Part shown: piece after piece, positions 1-5,652 of the stretch | How positions within the stretch are numbered: the first letter of the stretch is position 1 | How the letters are laid out: each line of letters opens with the position of its first letter | Origin: CAYTQK01 sp964439745 | GTDB lineage: Bacteria > Desulfobacterota > Desulfobacteria > Desulfobacterales > Desulfosudaceae | Direction of reading: 5' to 3' | DNA: 10,276 nucleotides | Assembly (NCBI GenBank): GCA_964439745.1 | Contig: CAYTQK010000104.1 | Coordinates: 1 to 10,276 of the forward strand | Notes under the pieces: model-generated | What the model was told of the DNA's origin: nothing | Database searches by the model: none | What the model saw: only the letters and a program-made list of their open reading frames with translations | Program-made: the position numbers and the translations under genes

Positions 1-5
1 AGTTA

Positions 6-363
6 CTAAATTTTTAAAAACAATAATCTGATGGTCCTTGCAGCCGGAAAGTTTTGGTATGCATTTGCCTTTATCATTTTTGTTTTCCGTGATCCCTCTG
101 TACCAATGATAGTAAGCCAGGGGGCAACAATGGCGTGGAGAGTGTTTTTTACCCGGGGGGGCATGCAAAAGCGGGGAAACAGCAGGTTGTCATCCGGGGC
201 GATGATGCCTTGGGACACGGCCTGGCGGGCGAGCAGGGTTTCCGGGTAGATGCGCATACCGCAGGTGATCTTTGTAGCATCCAGGTTCAGGGACTCGGCA
301 AAGGCCAGGCTTTCCTGGATGGTCTGTTCGGTTTCTCCTTGGCCGTCTGGCGCAGCCCGGTAT
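6..363 (-). pseudogene. C-terminal remnant of a (B12-binding type) radical SAM protein
   Basis: Read on the minus strand, the frame open from about 363 down to 6 encodes a stretch beginning GETEQTIQESLAFAES (about 339 downward), followed by LNLDATKITCGMRIYPET and then LLARQAVSQGIIAPDDNLL. This is the typical end of B12-binding-domain radical SAM proteins: the GGPGET-like turn, then the I/L-R-IYP-T-LA-A..G-I segment and the PRFYMAP-like end. A stop lies just upstream of the GETEQ segment. The expected radical SAM core (CxxxCxxC), the B12 domain and a start codon are all absent. The frame upstream (364-543) does not continue the family. I read it as a decayed 3' fragment. Its function is lost, and the original substrate cannot be inferred. 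Confidence 0.6.
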
Positions 364-572
364 TGTCAAGGAACGACCGCCCGGAAGCGCAACCGCATGT
401 CCAGCTACACGGACTATATCAAAATCATAAATCGGGGCACGAAGCTGCCGGGCAGGCAGGTCAGTGCGGGAATTCCGAAAACAACAGGATGGCGCTGCCG
501 AAGTACCCTCCATCGTTTTCCTTGATTTTTGCCCCTGAATCACATTACATTGTCCCCGCTTTTCAACAACTT

Positions 573-596
573 TCCTTTAATAAAGATCGTAAAGGA
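573..596. repeat. Short perfect inverted repeat upstream of the MpsC-family gene
   Basis: TCCTTTA (573-579) and TAAAGGA (590-596) are perfect complements around a 10-base spacer. The repeat lies about 65 bases before the start codon at 662. It could be a regulator site or a weak hairpin. No T-run follows on either strand that would make it a standard terminator, so I assign no role. Confidence 0.3.
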
Positions 597-661
597 CACA
601 CTTGATCACCGGGGTCAGAGGCGACTGCTTGCGACAGAACCAGACACGGAAGGATATAAAA

Positions 662-1048
662 ATGAATAAATCCATAGGTCAGCTTGAAGCCGAAATCTGT
701 GAAGCTGTAATAAAATTCGAAAAAGAATACATGGGCCGGGGACCCCTGGAAACCAAAGCTTTTATCCTTGACGACATCGTGCTGGTGCGGTTAAAAAACG
801 TCCTCACCCAGGCTGAACTGAAGCTGGCCAACGCTCACGACAGCAAGGACGGCCGCGAATTAATCAAGCGAATCCGGATCGCCCTGATGGAACAGGGCCG
901 GCCACTGCTGGAAGCGGCGGTGGAAAAAATTTTAGCCGTAAAGGTAAAAAGTCTGCACACGGATATCAGCACGGTGACCGGGGAAAGAGTGATCCTTTTT
1001 TCTTTGGACCTTCCTTTGGCGAAGCCCCGAGGCAAGGAGGGGCGATAA
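662..1048 (+). CDS. MpsC/DUF2294 domain-containing protein
   Basis: This is a 128-residue soluble protein. The N-terminal segment MNKSIGQLEAEICEAVIKFE, the central GRGP (about residues 26-29), the IVLVRLKNVLTQAE block (about 40-53), and the C-terminal RIRIALMEQGRPLLEAAVE then VKSLHTDIS and ERVILFSLD blocks match the DUF2294 family, now called the MpsC domain and associated with a Na+-dependent membrane-potential system. Family length is usually about 110-125 residues, so this copy looks complete. The ATG at 662 is chosen because AAGGA at 650-654 sits 7 bases upstream. A longer in-frame reading from 602 has no ribosome site. No signal peptide or membrane segment is seen. No MpsA/B-like partner is present nearby, so the transport link is family knowledge only and the precise role here is unknown. 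Confidence 0.8.
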   Translation: MNKSIGQLEAEICEAVIKFEKEYMGRGPLETKAFILDDIVLVRLKNVLTQAELKLANAHDSKDGRELIKRIRIALMEQGRPLLEAAVEKILAVKVKSLHTDISTVTGERVILFSLDLPLAKPRGKEGR

Positions 1049-1066
1049 CTGTAAATTAAGTTTTTA

Positions 1067-1095
1067 TTGACAATCCTGATAAACTAATTTATATT
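1067..1095 (+). promoter_or_regulatory. Near-consensus sigma-70 promoter upstream of purC
   Basis: TTGACA (1067-1072) is followed after exactly 17 bases by TATATT (1090-1095). This is a perfect -35 box and a 5/6 -10 box at optimal spacing, predicting a start near 1101-1103. It begins 19 bases after the MpsC-family stop. It would drive a leader of about 190 bases before the purC ATG, interrupted by the terminator at 1220-1263. This is the best promoter-like match I found in the window. Confidence 0.65.
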
Positions 1096-1101
1096 GCTTC
1101 C

Positions 1102-1263
1102 ATCTGCTGCGAAAAAGGCGTTGAACGCAATTTGCGCGGAGGATTTATCGGTCAAAATCGATAAGGTCTTAAAGTTAAAACGGACTCTTCGCCGGGGCTG
1201 AAGGGTGCGTATAAAATGTAAGGCCGCTGCTCGTTTTTATAAACGGGCAGCGGCCTTTTTTTT
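1102..1263 (+). ncRNA. Candidate purC leader RNA (attenuator) or free small RNA
   Basis: The predicted transcript between the promoter and the terminator is about 160 bases and lacks a usable reading frame. It shows local dyads: CGCAA/TTGCG (1126-1136) and TTATCG/CGATAA (about 1145-1163). The 5' end CTGCTGC (1104-1110) can pair with GCAGCGG (1247-1253) in the 3' arm of the terminator, with one G-U pair. An alternative fold could therefore prevent termination. I compared it by eye with the conserved cores of the purine, ZTP, PRPP, guanidine, c-di-GMP, THF, SAM and glycine riboswitches and recognised none. It could equally be an independent sRNA that ends at the terminator. Either reading is inference from layout. 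Confidence 0.4.
1220..1263 (+). terminator. Strong intrinsic terminator 27 bases before purC
   Basis: The arms at 1220-1233 and 1244-1257 form a 14-bp stem with a single G-U pair. TTT/AAA inside the loop can extend it to 17 bp with a 4-base loop. A run of eight T (1256-1263) follows the GC-rich stem. It stands between the promoter at 1067 and the purC ribosome site, so purC expression from that promoter needs read-through or antitermination. It could also insulate purC from MpsC-gene transcription. Confidence 0.85.
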
Positions 1264-1289
1264 GGCAAAACACAAAAGGAGCGTACGCC

Positions 1290-2171
1290 ATGAAAATACC
1301 CGTCAACTATTCCTTTCTGAGGCAGGGAAAGGTTCGGGACGTCTATTCCGCCGGCGATGAGCGCTACCTTCTGATCGTGGCCAGCGACCGGATATCGGCT
1401 TTCGATCATGTGCTGGCCAACACCATACCGGACAAGGGAAGCATACTGACCCGGTTATCCAATTTCTGGTTTGACAAAACCAGGGACCTGGTTGCCAACC
1501 ACATCGTGGACACGGCGCCGGAATTGGACGGGTGGCAAGACGACGGCCGTTGGCGGGTTGATCAGCTGGCCCGGCGCACGGTGCTGGTGAGAAAGGCTCA
1601 GCCGCTGCCCATAGAGGCCATCGTCAGAGGCTATCTGGTCGGCTCCGGGTGGAAGGAGTACCAAAAATCGATGACTGTTTGCGGTATCGCCCTGCCCGCT
1701 GGGTTGGCGGAGGCAAAACGCCTGCCCGAGCCGATCTTCACCCCCTCCACCAAGGCCGACGCCGGGGCACATGACGAAAACATCCCCTTTGCCAGGGCCG
1801 TTGATCTGATCGGCGCAAAAACGGCTCAAATGGTACGCGACATCAGTTTACAGCTTTATTCCTGTGCTGCGGAGTTCGCCCGGGAACGGGGCATCATCAT
1901 CGCCGACACCAAATTCGAATTCGGGCTTATCGGTGAAGAACTGGTACTCATTGATGAGTTGCTCACGCCCGATTCCTCCCGTTTCTGGCCCGCGGACACC
2001 TATCGGCCCGGCTCTTCTCCGCCCAGCTTCGACAAGCAGTTCGTGAGGGACTATCTGGAAAGTATCTGCTGGAATAAGCAACCGCCGGTGCCCGCACTGC
2101 CCGATGAGGTGGTCGCCCGAACAGCCCAAAAGTATGAAGAGGCCCTCAGGCGGCTGACCCGGACCCATTAA
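1290..2171 (+). CDS. purC: Phosphoribosylaminoimidazole-succinocarboxamide synthase (SAICAR synthetase)
   Basis: PurC joins CAIR and aspartate using ATP to give SAICAR in cytosolic de novo purine synthesis. The 293-residue product is the long form of the family. Visible signatures are GKVRDVY (13-19, nucleotide binding), SDRISAFD (32-39), EAIVRGY (109-115), GSGWKEY (118-124), STKADAGAHDENI (about 153-165), ADTKFEFG (205-212), DELLTPDSSRFW (222-233) and SFDKQFVRDYLE (246-257). All expected blocks are present with no frameshift. The ATG at 1290 has AAAAGGAG (1274-1281) 8 bases upstream. It is first in a same-strand group with a gamma-carbonic-anhydrase-like gene (25 bases later) and purE. A strong terminator immediately upstream implies attenuation or an unrecognised closer promoter. 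Confidence 0.97.
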   Translation: MKIPVNYSFLRQGKVRDVYSAGDERYLLIVASDRISAFDHVLANTIPDKGSILTRLSNFWFDKTRDLVANHIVDTAPELDGWQDDGRWRVDQLARRTVLVRKAQPLPIEAIVRGYLVGSGWKEYQKSMTVCGIALPAGLAEAKRLPEPIFTPSTKADAGAHDENIPFARAVDLIGAKTAQMVRDISLQLYSCAAEFARERGIIIADTKFEFGLIGEELVLIDELLTPDSSRFWPADTYRPGSSPPSFDKQFVRDYLESICWNKQPPVPALPDEVVARTAQKYEEALRRLTRTH

Positions 2172-2195
2172 CCCCAAGACGATGGAGGGAAAAAC

Positions 2196-2735
2196 ATGCT
2201 GTATCGCAATCATGCCGGCGACAAGCCGATGGTGGCCGCCACGGCGACAATTCATCCCTCGGCCGTGGTGATCGGCAATGTCCAGATCGGCGAAAAGGTT
2301 TTTGTCGGACCCAATGCCGTTATCCGGTCGGACGAGCCGTGCCCGGCGGGCAGAGTGGAGGTGATCGTCATTGAATCGGAAGTCAATATTCAGGATGGTG
2401 TCATCATCCACGCCCTGGGCGGGTCGCCGGTGCGCATCGGCCAGGGAAGTTCCCTGGCCCATGGGGCTGTGATCCACGGGCCTTGCAATGTGGGTGAGAA
2501 CTGCTTCATCGGCTTTAAAACCGTGGTGTTCAAGGCCGACCTGGGAGCGGGTGTCGTTATCCAGCACCAGGCACTGGTAGAAGGCGTCGTCATACCGGCA
2601 GAAATGCACGTGCCATCCATGTCCGGCGTGCTGACCCAGGAGGATGTCCGGCAACTGCGGCCCGTTTCCCCTGAATTAACCGCTTTCGCGCAAAAAGTCC
2701 GGCAAACCAACGTCTTTTTAGCGGAGGTGGGCTGA
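2196..2735 (+). CDS. Gamma-class carbonic anhydrase-like left-handed beta-helix protein
   Basis: The 179-residue product consists mainly of hexapeptide repeats (for example IGNVQI, IGEKVFVGPNAVI, IGQGSS), the left-handed beta-helix fold that forms trimers in gamma-carbonic anhydrases and acyltransferases. The zinc ligands of the gamma class are in place: His72 in NIQDGVIIH, then His89 and His94 in AHGAVIHG with the expected HxxxxH spacing. Arg44, Asp46 (VIRSD) and Gln66 match other active-site residues. The long acidic loop of archaeal Cam is absent, as in CamH-type proteins. GGAGG (2184-2188) lies 7 bases before the ATG. It sits between purC and purE with 25 and 1 bases of separation, so it is almost certainly cotranscribed. 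A role in supplying CO2 or bicarbonate to AIR carboxylation is inferred. Enzymatic activity is likely but not certain for this fold. Confidence 0.88.
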   Translation: MLYRNHAGDKPMVAATATIHPSAVVIGNVQIGEKVFVGPNAVIRSDEPCPAGRVEVIVIESEVNIQDGVIIHALGGSPVRIGQGSSLAHGAVIHGPCNVGENCFIGFKTVVFKADLGAGVVIQHQALVEGVVIPAEMHVPSMSGVLTQEDVRQLRPVSPELTAFAQKVRQTNVFLAEVG

Positions 2736-2736
2736 C

Positions 2737-3264
2737 ATGAACGATCTTGCCGTTCGACAAGGGGCCAGTGTGGCCGTTGTTATGGGAAGCAAGTCCGACT
2801 TGGAAGTAATGAAGGAGTGCGTCAATGTGCTGACCGATTTCAAAGTACCCTGCGAAGTACGGGTAATTTCGGCCCACAGGACCCCGGATCGTGCCCATGA
2901 ATTCGCCGTCGGCGCCGAGGAGCGGGGAACCCAGCTGATCATCGCCGCCGCCGGCAAGGCGGCCCATCTGGCCGGCGTGCTTGCGGCGTTGACAACCTTG
3001 CCGGTTCTCGGGGTGCCCATGACCACATCGGACCTGGGCGGTCTCGATTCACTGCTCTCCATGGTGCAGATGCCCGGGGGCATCCCGGTGGGCACCACGG
3101 CCATCGGCAAGGCGGGGGCCAGGAACGCCGCCTTGCTGGCGGTGGCCGTGCTGGCGCTATCCGATGACCGGCTACGCACGGAGCTCAAAACATACCGGGA
3201 AAAGATGCGCGCCGAGGTGGAAGCGGCCGATACCGAAATCCGTCTGTCACTGGGAAGTGCGTGA
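2737..3264 (+). CDS. purE: 5-(carboxyamino)imidazole ribonucleotide mutase / AIR carboxylase catalytic subunit
   Basis: PurE makes CAIR, the substrate of PurC encoded two genes upstream. The 175-residue product has the class I hallmarks: GSKSD (17-21, phosphate binding), SAHRTP (45-50), AAGKAAHLAGV (71-81, with the conserved His77), MPGGIPVGT (112-120) and GARNAALLA (127-135). Class I enzymes usually act on N5-CAIR made by PurK. No purK is in this window, so it may lie elsewhere. Lys74 in AGKAAH and Gly114 in MPGGIP differ from the commonest residues (G/M and A/S/R). GGAGGT (2723-2728) lies inside the end of the upstream gene, and only one base separates that gene's stop from this ATG, pointing to translational coupling. 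The operon appears to end here. Confidence 0.95.
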   Translation: MNDLAVRQGASVAVVMGSKSDLEVMKECVNVLTDFKVPCEVRVISAHRTPDRAHEFAVGAEERGTQLIIAAAGKAAHLAGVLAALTTLPVLGVPMTTSDLGGLDSLLSMVQMPGGIPVGTTAIGKAGARNAALLAVAVLALSDDRLRTELKTYREKMRAEVEAADTEIRLSLGSA

Positions 3265-3267
3265 TAC

Positions 3268-3288
3268 GTCCGGAGGCGTCCCCCGGAC
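3268..3288 (+). terminator. Weak hairpin after purE
   Basis: GTCCGG (3268-3273) pairs with CCGGAC (3283-3288) around a 9-base loop, starting 3 bases after the purE stop. No T-run follows, so it is not a canonical intrinsic terminator. It may stabilise the 3' end of the pur transcript or be chance in GC-rich sequence. Confidence 0.25.
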
Positions 3289-3289
3289 C

Positions 3290-3979
3290 CCATGACGCGG
3301 AATACCTGTTTTACTAATTCCGGCGAATAATTTCTTCAGTTCCGGGGACATGATATTTATCCTTTGGCATGGGTGCCGCATTATATGACTCAGCAGTGGA
3401 GTCTCCGCCAGCAACGCCCGCTAATTCTGTCTATTCGGTATGATGTGTTCCTCTCTAATTATGTCGTGGGATGTTGATGGGGAACTGTTTAATCCACTTA
3501 TGCCTTAATCAACTGGGAACCTGGATTTGCCCCGTCTGGCTCAGCTCGGGCAGACGGAATGGGAAGATGAATAAAGAACATATGGTACATTTTGCAATTT
3601 GTACTTGCAATTTGCACCCATATAGAAACAGATCCAGGCGCCTGGTCAAATCGTCGCCGGTTTAATGTCTATCCCCGGGTGAGGTGCTCCCGTAACCCGG
3701 ATATTTCATGAATTTTTTCGACCACAGCTGTTTAACCAATAAACTTCAGATGGTTATTGATAATTTCTGACTTTTTTAAAAATACAAATTGTCATTGGCC
3801 GTATTTTTTTTTGTCTCCGGCCGTCAACTTGCCGGAAAAGTTCTGGAGAATGGGTTTATGGTATGACCTCCGTCAATGGTCATGAAAGTCTTTGACATTG
3901 CCGGCATGATCATTAATAATTTGGAATATGATGGGGTTATCGGCCTGTATACTTTTTTCATAAAACATTTTGAGGGAAT
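3290..3979. other. 690-base stretch with no credible gene
   Basis: Neither strand has an open frame with a ribosome site and a recognisable product. It contains small symmetric elements: a 10-base direct repeat TTGCAATTTG (3592-3601 and 3605-3614), GTACA/TGTAC arms (3586-3590 and about 3601-3605), a perfect 12-base palindrome CCAGGCGCCTGG (3634-3645), and a CCGGGT/ACCCGG hairpin (3675-3680 and 3695-3700). Base composition shifts from GC-rich to AT-rich around 3700. The stretch separates the pur operon from the accessory genes and looks like decayed or junction DNA. Confidence 0.6.
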
Positions 3980-4171
3980 ATGCCGACGGTTATAAGGAGC
4001 GGGCCATACAGGTTTTATTTTTACAGCCATGAAACAACGGAACCGCCACACATACATATTGACCGGGATAATCAGACATGTAAGTTCTGGATTGAACCTG
4101 TTGCGCTTTCCCGGAATTTAGGTTTTAGCGCCAAAGAACTTTGGGATTTGGAGGCTTTGGTAGTCGAATGA
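3980..4171 (+). CDS. DUF4160 family protein, C-terminally shortened
   Basis: The 63-residue product begins MPTVIRSGPYRFYFYSHE and carries the family signature EPPHIHI (21-27), then CKFWIEPVAL (34-43) and LGFSAKELWDLEALVVE at the end. DUF4160 proteins are usually about 80-90 residues and continue past the L..LV.E helix with a segment near (E)NQE.LLE.WN.YF. That final ~18 residues is missing because a stop falls at the overlap with the next gene. GAGGG (3972-3976) is only 3 bases before the ATG, a short spacing, but MPT is the usual family start. It overlaps the DUF2442 gene by four bases. DUF4160/DUF2442 pairs are frequent in genomic accessory regions and resemble toxin-antitoxin modules in layout. 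The function is not established. Confidence 0.8.
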   Translation: MPTVIRSGPYRFYFYSHETTEPPHIHIDRDNQTCKFWIEPVALSRNLGFSAKELWDLEALVVE

Positions 4172-4446
4172 GTACTTCGGACGTTAAACCAGGTGAGCGG
4201 GTCAAAAATGTATCTTTTACGGAAGATACCTTAATTGTCGATTTAAATGATGGGCGGACGATATTCGTACCGATCGTGTGGTTTCCCGGTCTGCTTCACT
4301 CCAACCCCGAGCAAAGAGAAAACTGGGAGGTCTGCGGCGGCGGGTTTGGTATTCACTGGCCCGATATTGATGAAGACCTCAGTACCGAAGGCCTGCTCAG
4401 AGGGGCTCCCGCCCCTAATGCATTGTCAAACGTTGCCTGGCCCTAA
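4168..4446 (+). CDS. DUF2442 family protein
   Basis: The 92-residue product matches DUF2442 across its length: VKNVSFTEDTLIVDLNDGRT (12-31), VPIVWFPGLLHSNPEQRENW (34-53) and GGGFGIHWPDIDEDLSTEGL (57-76). The family is usually about 80-95 residues, so this is complete, although the last ten residues are unlike typical members. I chose the ATG at 4168, which overlaps the DUF4160 stop as ATGA. GGAGG at 4150-4154 is 13 bases away, so translation probably depends on coupling. A longer TTG start at 4141 would overlap the upstream gene by 31 bases and adds residues foreign to the family. It is thought to partner the DUF4160 protein. No catalytic motif is known to me. Confidence 0.85.
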   Translation: MSTSDVKPGERVKNVSFTEDTLIVDLNDGRTIFVPIVWFPGLLHSNPEQRENWEVCGGGFGIHWPDIDEDLSTEGLLRGAPAPNALSNVAWP

Positions 4447-4498
4447 TTTTTCACGAGTTGATTTGAGCGCGCCTGCAAGGCGGAACAGTGCCGGAGGG

Positions 4499-4581
4499 CA
4501 AATCTTTACTCTTGACAACACAGTCGCTCCGCTTTGCCCCGAAACTTGAAATATTGCCTGTTTGTCAAGAATAAAGATTTG
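4499..4581. repeat. 20-base inverted repeat, 19 of 20 matching
   Basis: The arm at 4499-4518 is complementary to 4562-4581 at 19 of 20 positions, with 43 bases between. Each arm carries TTGTCAAG or its complement. This could be the ends of a small mobile element, a large hairpin, or a paired regulator site. No flanking target duplication is evident. Confidence 0.7.
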
Positions 4582-4598
4582 ACAGAATAAAGATTTGA
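4568..4598 (+). repeat. 15-base tandem direct repeat
   Basis: AGAATAAAGATTTGA occurs at 4568-4582 and again at 4584-4598, a 16-base period. It overlaps the right arm of the inverted repeat, so one arm has been duplicated. It may be iterated protein binding sites or replication slippage. Confidence 0.75.
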
Positions 4599-4623
4599 TT
4601 CCCAAAGTAACATCAATTTTATA

Positions 4624-4651
4624 CTGGATTCCGGGTCAAGCCCGGAATGAC
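4624..4651. repeat. REP-like palindrome (CTGGATTCCGGG...CCCGGAATGACG type)
   Basis: ATTCCGGG (4628-4635) and CCCGGAAT (4641-4648) are perfect complements with a 5-base loop. They are set in the widespread context CTGGATTCCGGG..CCCGGAATGACG. This element is a common intergenic dispersed repeat in proteobacteria and is often mistranslated as HSGLDPESS. It lies between two convergent genes, where such elements often act as transcript-end stabilisers or bidirectional terminators. Confidence 0.8.
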
Positions 4652-4674
4652 GATGTAAGGACTTTACGACCGCA

Positions 4675-5037
4675 TCAGACAAAGTCCTTGATAAACTCAT
4701 AATAGGCTCTTCTTCCATAATCCGAGTGTCTTTTAACGGATTTTTTGATTTTGTCGATTCTGGCGAGATACTCTTTTAAGGTTAAATCGTTTATTTTTTC
4801 TATTCGCTCCCGGCCGATCTGCACGCACCAGGAGATGATACTTTCTGTTTCCGGGGAGACGGATACCTGCTGGTTTCTGGCAAAACCGAACTCTTTTTTT
4901 ACGGCAATTGCGGCGTTTTCCAACCCATTGACGCAAAGCATATCCGTCAGCCCGGGGTGCTTTTCATAAGCGGTTTTGAGCCCGAATTCGATATTCTGGC
5001 AGACGTCAAGGTGTTCATCCTCTTTCCAGTCTTTCAT
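4675..5037 (-). CDS. Conserved hypothetical protein (DEHLDVCQNIEFGL family)
   Basis: The product is a 120-residue soluble, mostly helical protein starting MKDWKEDEHLDVCQNIEF. The ATG at 5037 is chosen because AGGAGG (5044-5049) lies just upstream. An ATG at 5064 lacks such a site. Notable segments are HLDVCQNIEFGL (9-20), FGFARNQ (50-56), IISWCVQIGRERI (72-84) and INDLTLKEYLARI then KIKKSVKRHSDYGRRAYYEF (86-117). They look strongly conserved, with paired acidic/His positions near the N-terminus and a basic patch near the C-terminus. I recall similar uncharacterised proteins but no named domain, and I assign no function. No signal peptide or membrane segment is visible. It has its own likely promoter and faces the pur/DUF side convergently. 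Confidence 0.75.
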   Translation of the reverse strand: MKDWKEDEHLDVCQNIEFGLKTAYEKHPGLTDMLCVNGLENAAIAVKKEFGFARNQQVSVSPETESIISWCVQIGRERIEKINDLTLKEYLARIDKIKKSVKRHSDYGRRAYYEFIKDFV

Positions 5038-5080
5038 GTGTTTCCTCCTGTTGTATTGATTCAAAAAAAATTTGCAGGGT

Positions 5081-5109
5081 ATTCTTATCCGTGTGGTTCA
5101 TTATGTCAA
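5081..5109 (-). promoter_or_regulatory. Candidate promoter for the conserved hypothetical gene
   Basis: On the minus strand TTGACA (5109-5104) is followed after 17 bases by AAGAAT (5086-5081), a perfect -35 and a 4/6 -10. The predicted start near 5074 gives a leader of about 37 bases and leaves the AGGAGG site at 5049-5044 well placed. Confidence 0.4.
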
Positions 5110-5179
5110 GGCCGGCCAGGCCAGGTCATAGCTGGTACTGCGGCCGCCGCCCTGGTTTTGAAGATATTGTTCACAGGCG

Positions 5180-5605
5180 CTATTGGCTGTCTTTTGGCGC
5201 GCCCTCGTGCAGTGCCCCGGATTCTTTAACAATTATTCGGATTTTCCCTTTTATCTCATCCAGCAGATAACCAATGGCATGCTCCTGGATACGATCAAAA
5301 TCTGTTTTGCAATACGGATCAAAAGGTGTATCCGGTTTACCCGGTGTATACGGGAAGGGACCAGAATAGCCCCATCTATCAAGATTATCTTTGGCTAACG
5401 CAAAATCGATTCGCTCCTCGATGATATTCAGCGGGGCATTGTCCTGAAAAGTGCGGGTTTCGTAAGTGTCCTGCAGGGGACTGTTTTTTCCTTTGGTCCG
5501 GTACACCTCGATTCGCCAGAGATGAATCCACGTCCATTCTTCTGTGTGAACCAGGGTGGGCGTAAAATTGTCGGCCGGTTTAGCGGTGGTTTTGTCAGCA
5601 GTCAT
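5180..5605 (-). CDS. Hypothetical protein, 141 residues
   Basis: I do not recognise this family. The product is soluble and acidic, rich in aromatic residues: EEWTWIHLWRIEVYR (about 22-36), ETRTFQDNAPLNIIEERIDF (about 49-68), DRWGYSGPFPYTPGKPDTPF (about 75-94) and a C-terminal amphipathic segment IQEHAIGYLLDEIKGKIRII. No signal peptide or catalytic motif is evident. The ATG at 5605 is preferred. GGAGG lies 14 bases upstream, longer than ideal, and an alternative TTG at 5650 has no good ribosome site. The start is 47 bases beyond the displaced helicase stop at 5653 on the same strand, so it probably once followed the helicase gene in an operon. The downstream gene at 5037 has a separate candidate promoter. 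Confidence 0.6.
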   Translation of the reverse strand: MTADKTTAKPADNFTPTLVHTEEWTWIHLWRIEVYRTKGKNSPLQDTYETRTFQDNAPLNIIEERIDFALAKDNLDRWGYSGPFPYTPGKPDTPFDPYCKTDFDRIQEHAIGYLLDEIKGKIRIIVKESGALHEGAPKDSQ

Positions 5606-5652
5606 GGGATTAATTTTTTCCTCCCTGTCTTTATATATGTTTTTTATCAACT

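Larger units (their letters stand above)
4447..4674. other. Repeat-rich spacer between convergent genes
   Basis: This spacer lies between the DUF2442 gene (+) and the convergent minus-strand gene ending at 4675. It holds no supportable gene. It contains a long inverted repeat with a tandem duplication of one arm (4499-4598) and a REP-like palindrome (4624-4651). A minus-strand frame across 4506-4718 only translates the palindrome and is not a gene. Confidence 0.6.

Noticed and set aside
135..605. 156-residue plus-strand frame across the radical SAM relic
   Set aside because: It is antisense to the recognisable radical SAM C-terminus, has no ribosome site and matches no family.
1215..1220. 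ATG-TAA start-stop element just before the terminator
   Set aside because: The only ribosome-like sequence upstream is a weak AAGGG, and a six-base match is easily chance.
1102..1263. 6S RNA upstream of purC (6S genes lie near pur genes in some phyla)
   Set aside because: The 5' and 3' ends do not form the long closing stem of 6S. The 3' end is a self-contained terminator hairpin, and no large central bubble is apparent.
3471..3665. 64-residue plus-strand frame in the gene-free stretch
   Set aside because: It has no ribosome site or recognisable domain, its composition is unlike a protein, and it spans palindromes and repeats.
3880..3993. 37-codon plus-strand frame MKVFDIAGMIINNLEYDG just before the DUF4160 gene
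   Set aside because: It has no ribosome site or family match and overlaps the DUF4160 start in another frame.
3824..4057. Minus-strand frame ending in SKTFMTIDGGHTINPF, resembling the end of a short-chain dehydrogenase
   Set aside because: Only the short IDGG segment resembles the family. The rest does not, there is no ribosome site, and the frame overlaps the well-supported DUF4160 gene on the other strand.
4506..4718. 70-residue minus-strand frame containing HSGLDPESS
   Set aside because: This peptide is the well-known mistranslation of a REP-like palindrome, and the frame covers non-coding repeats.
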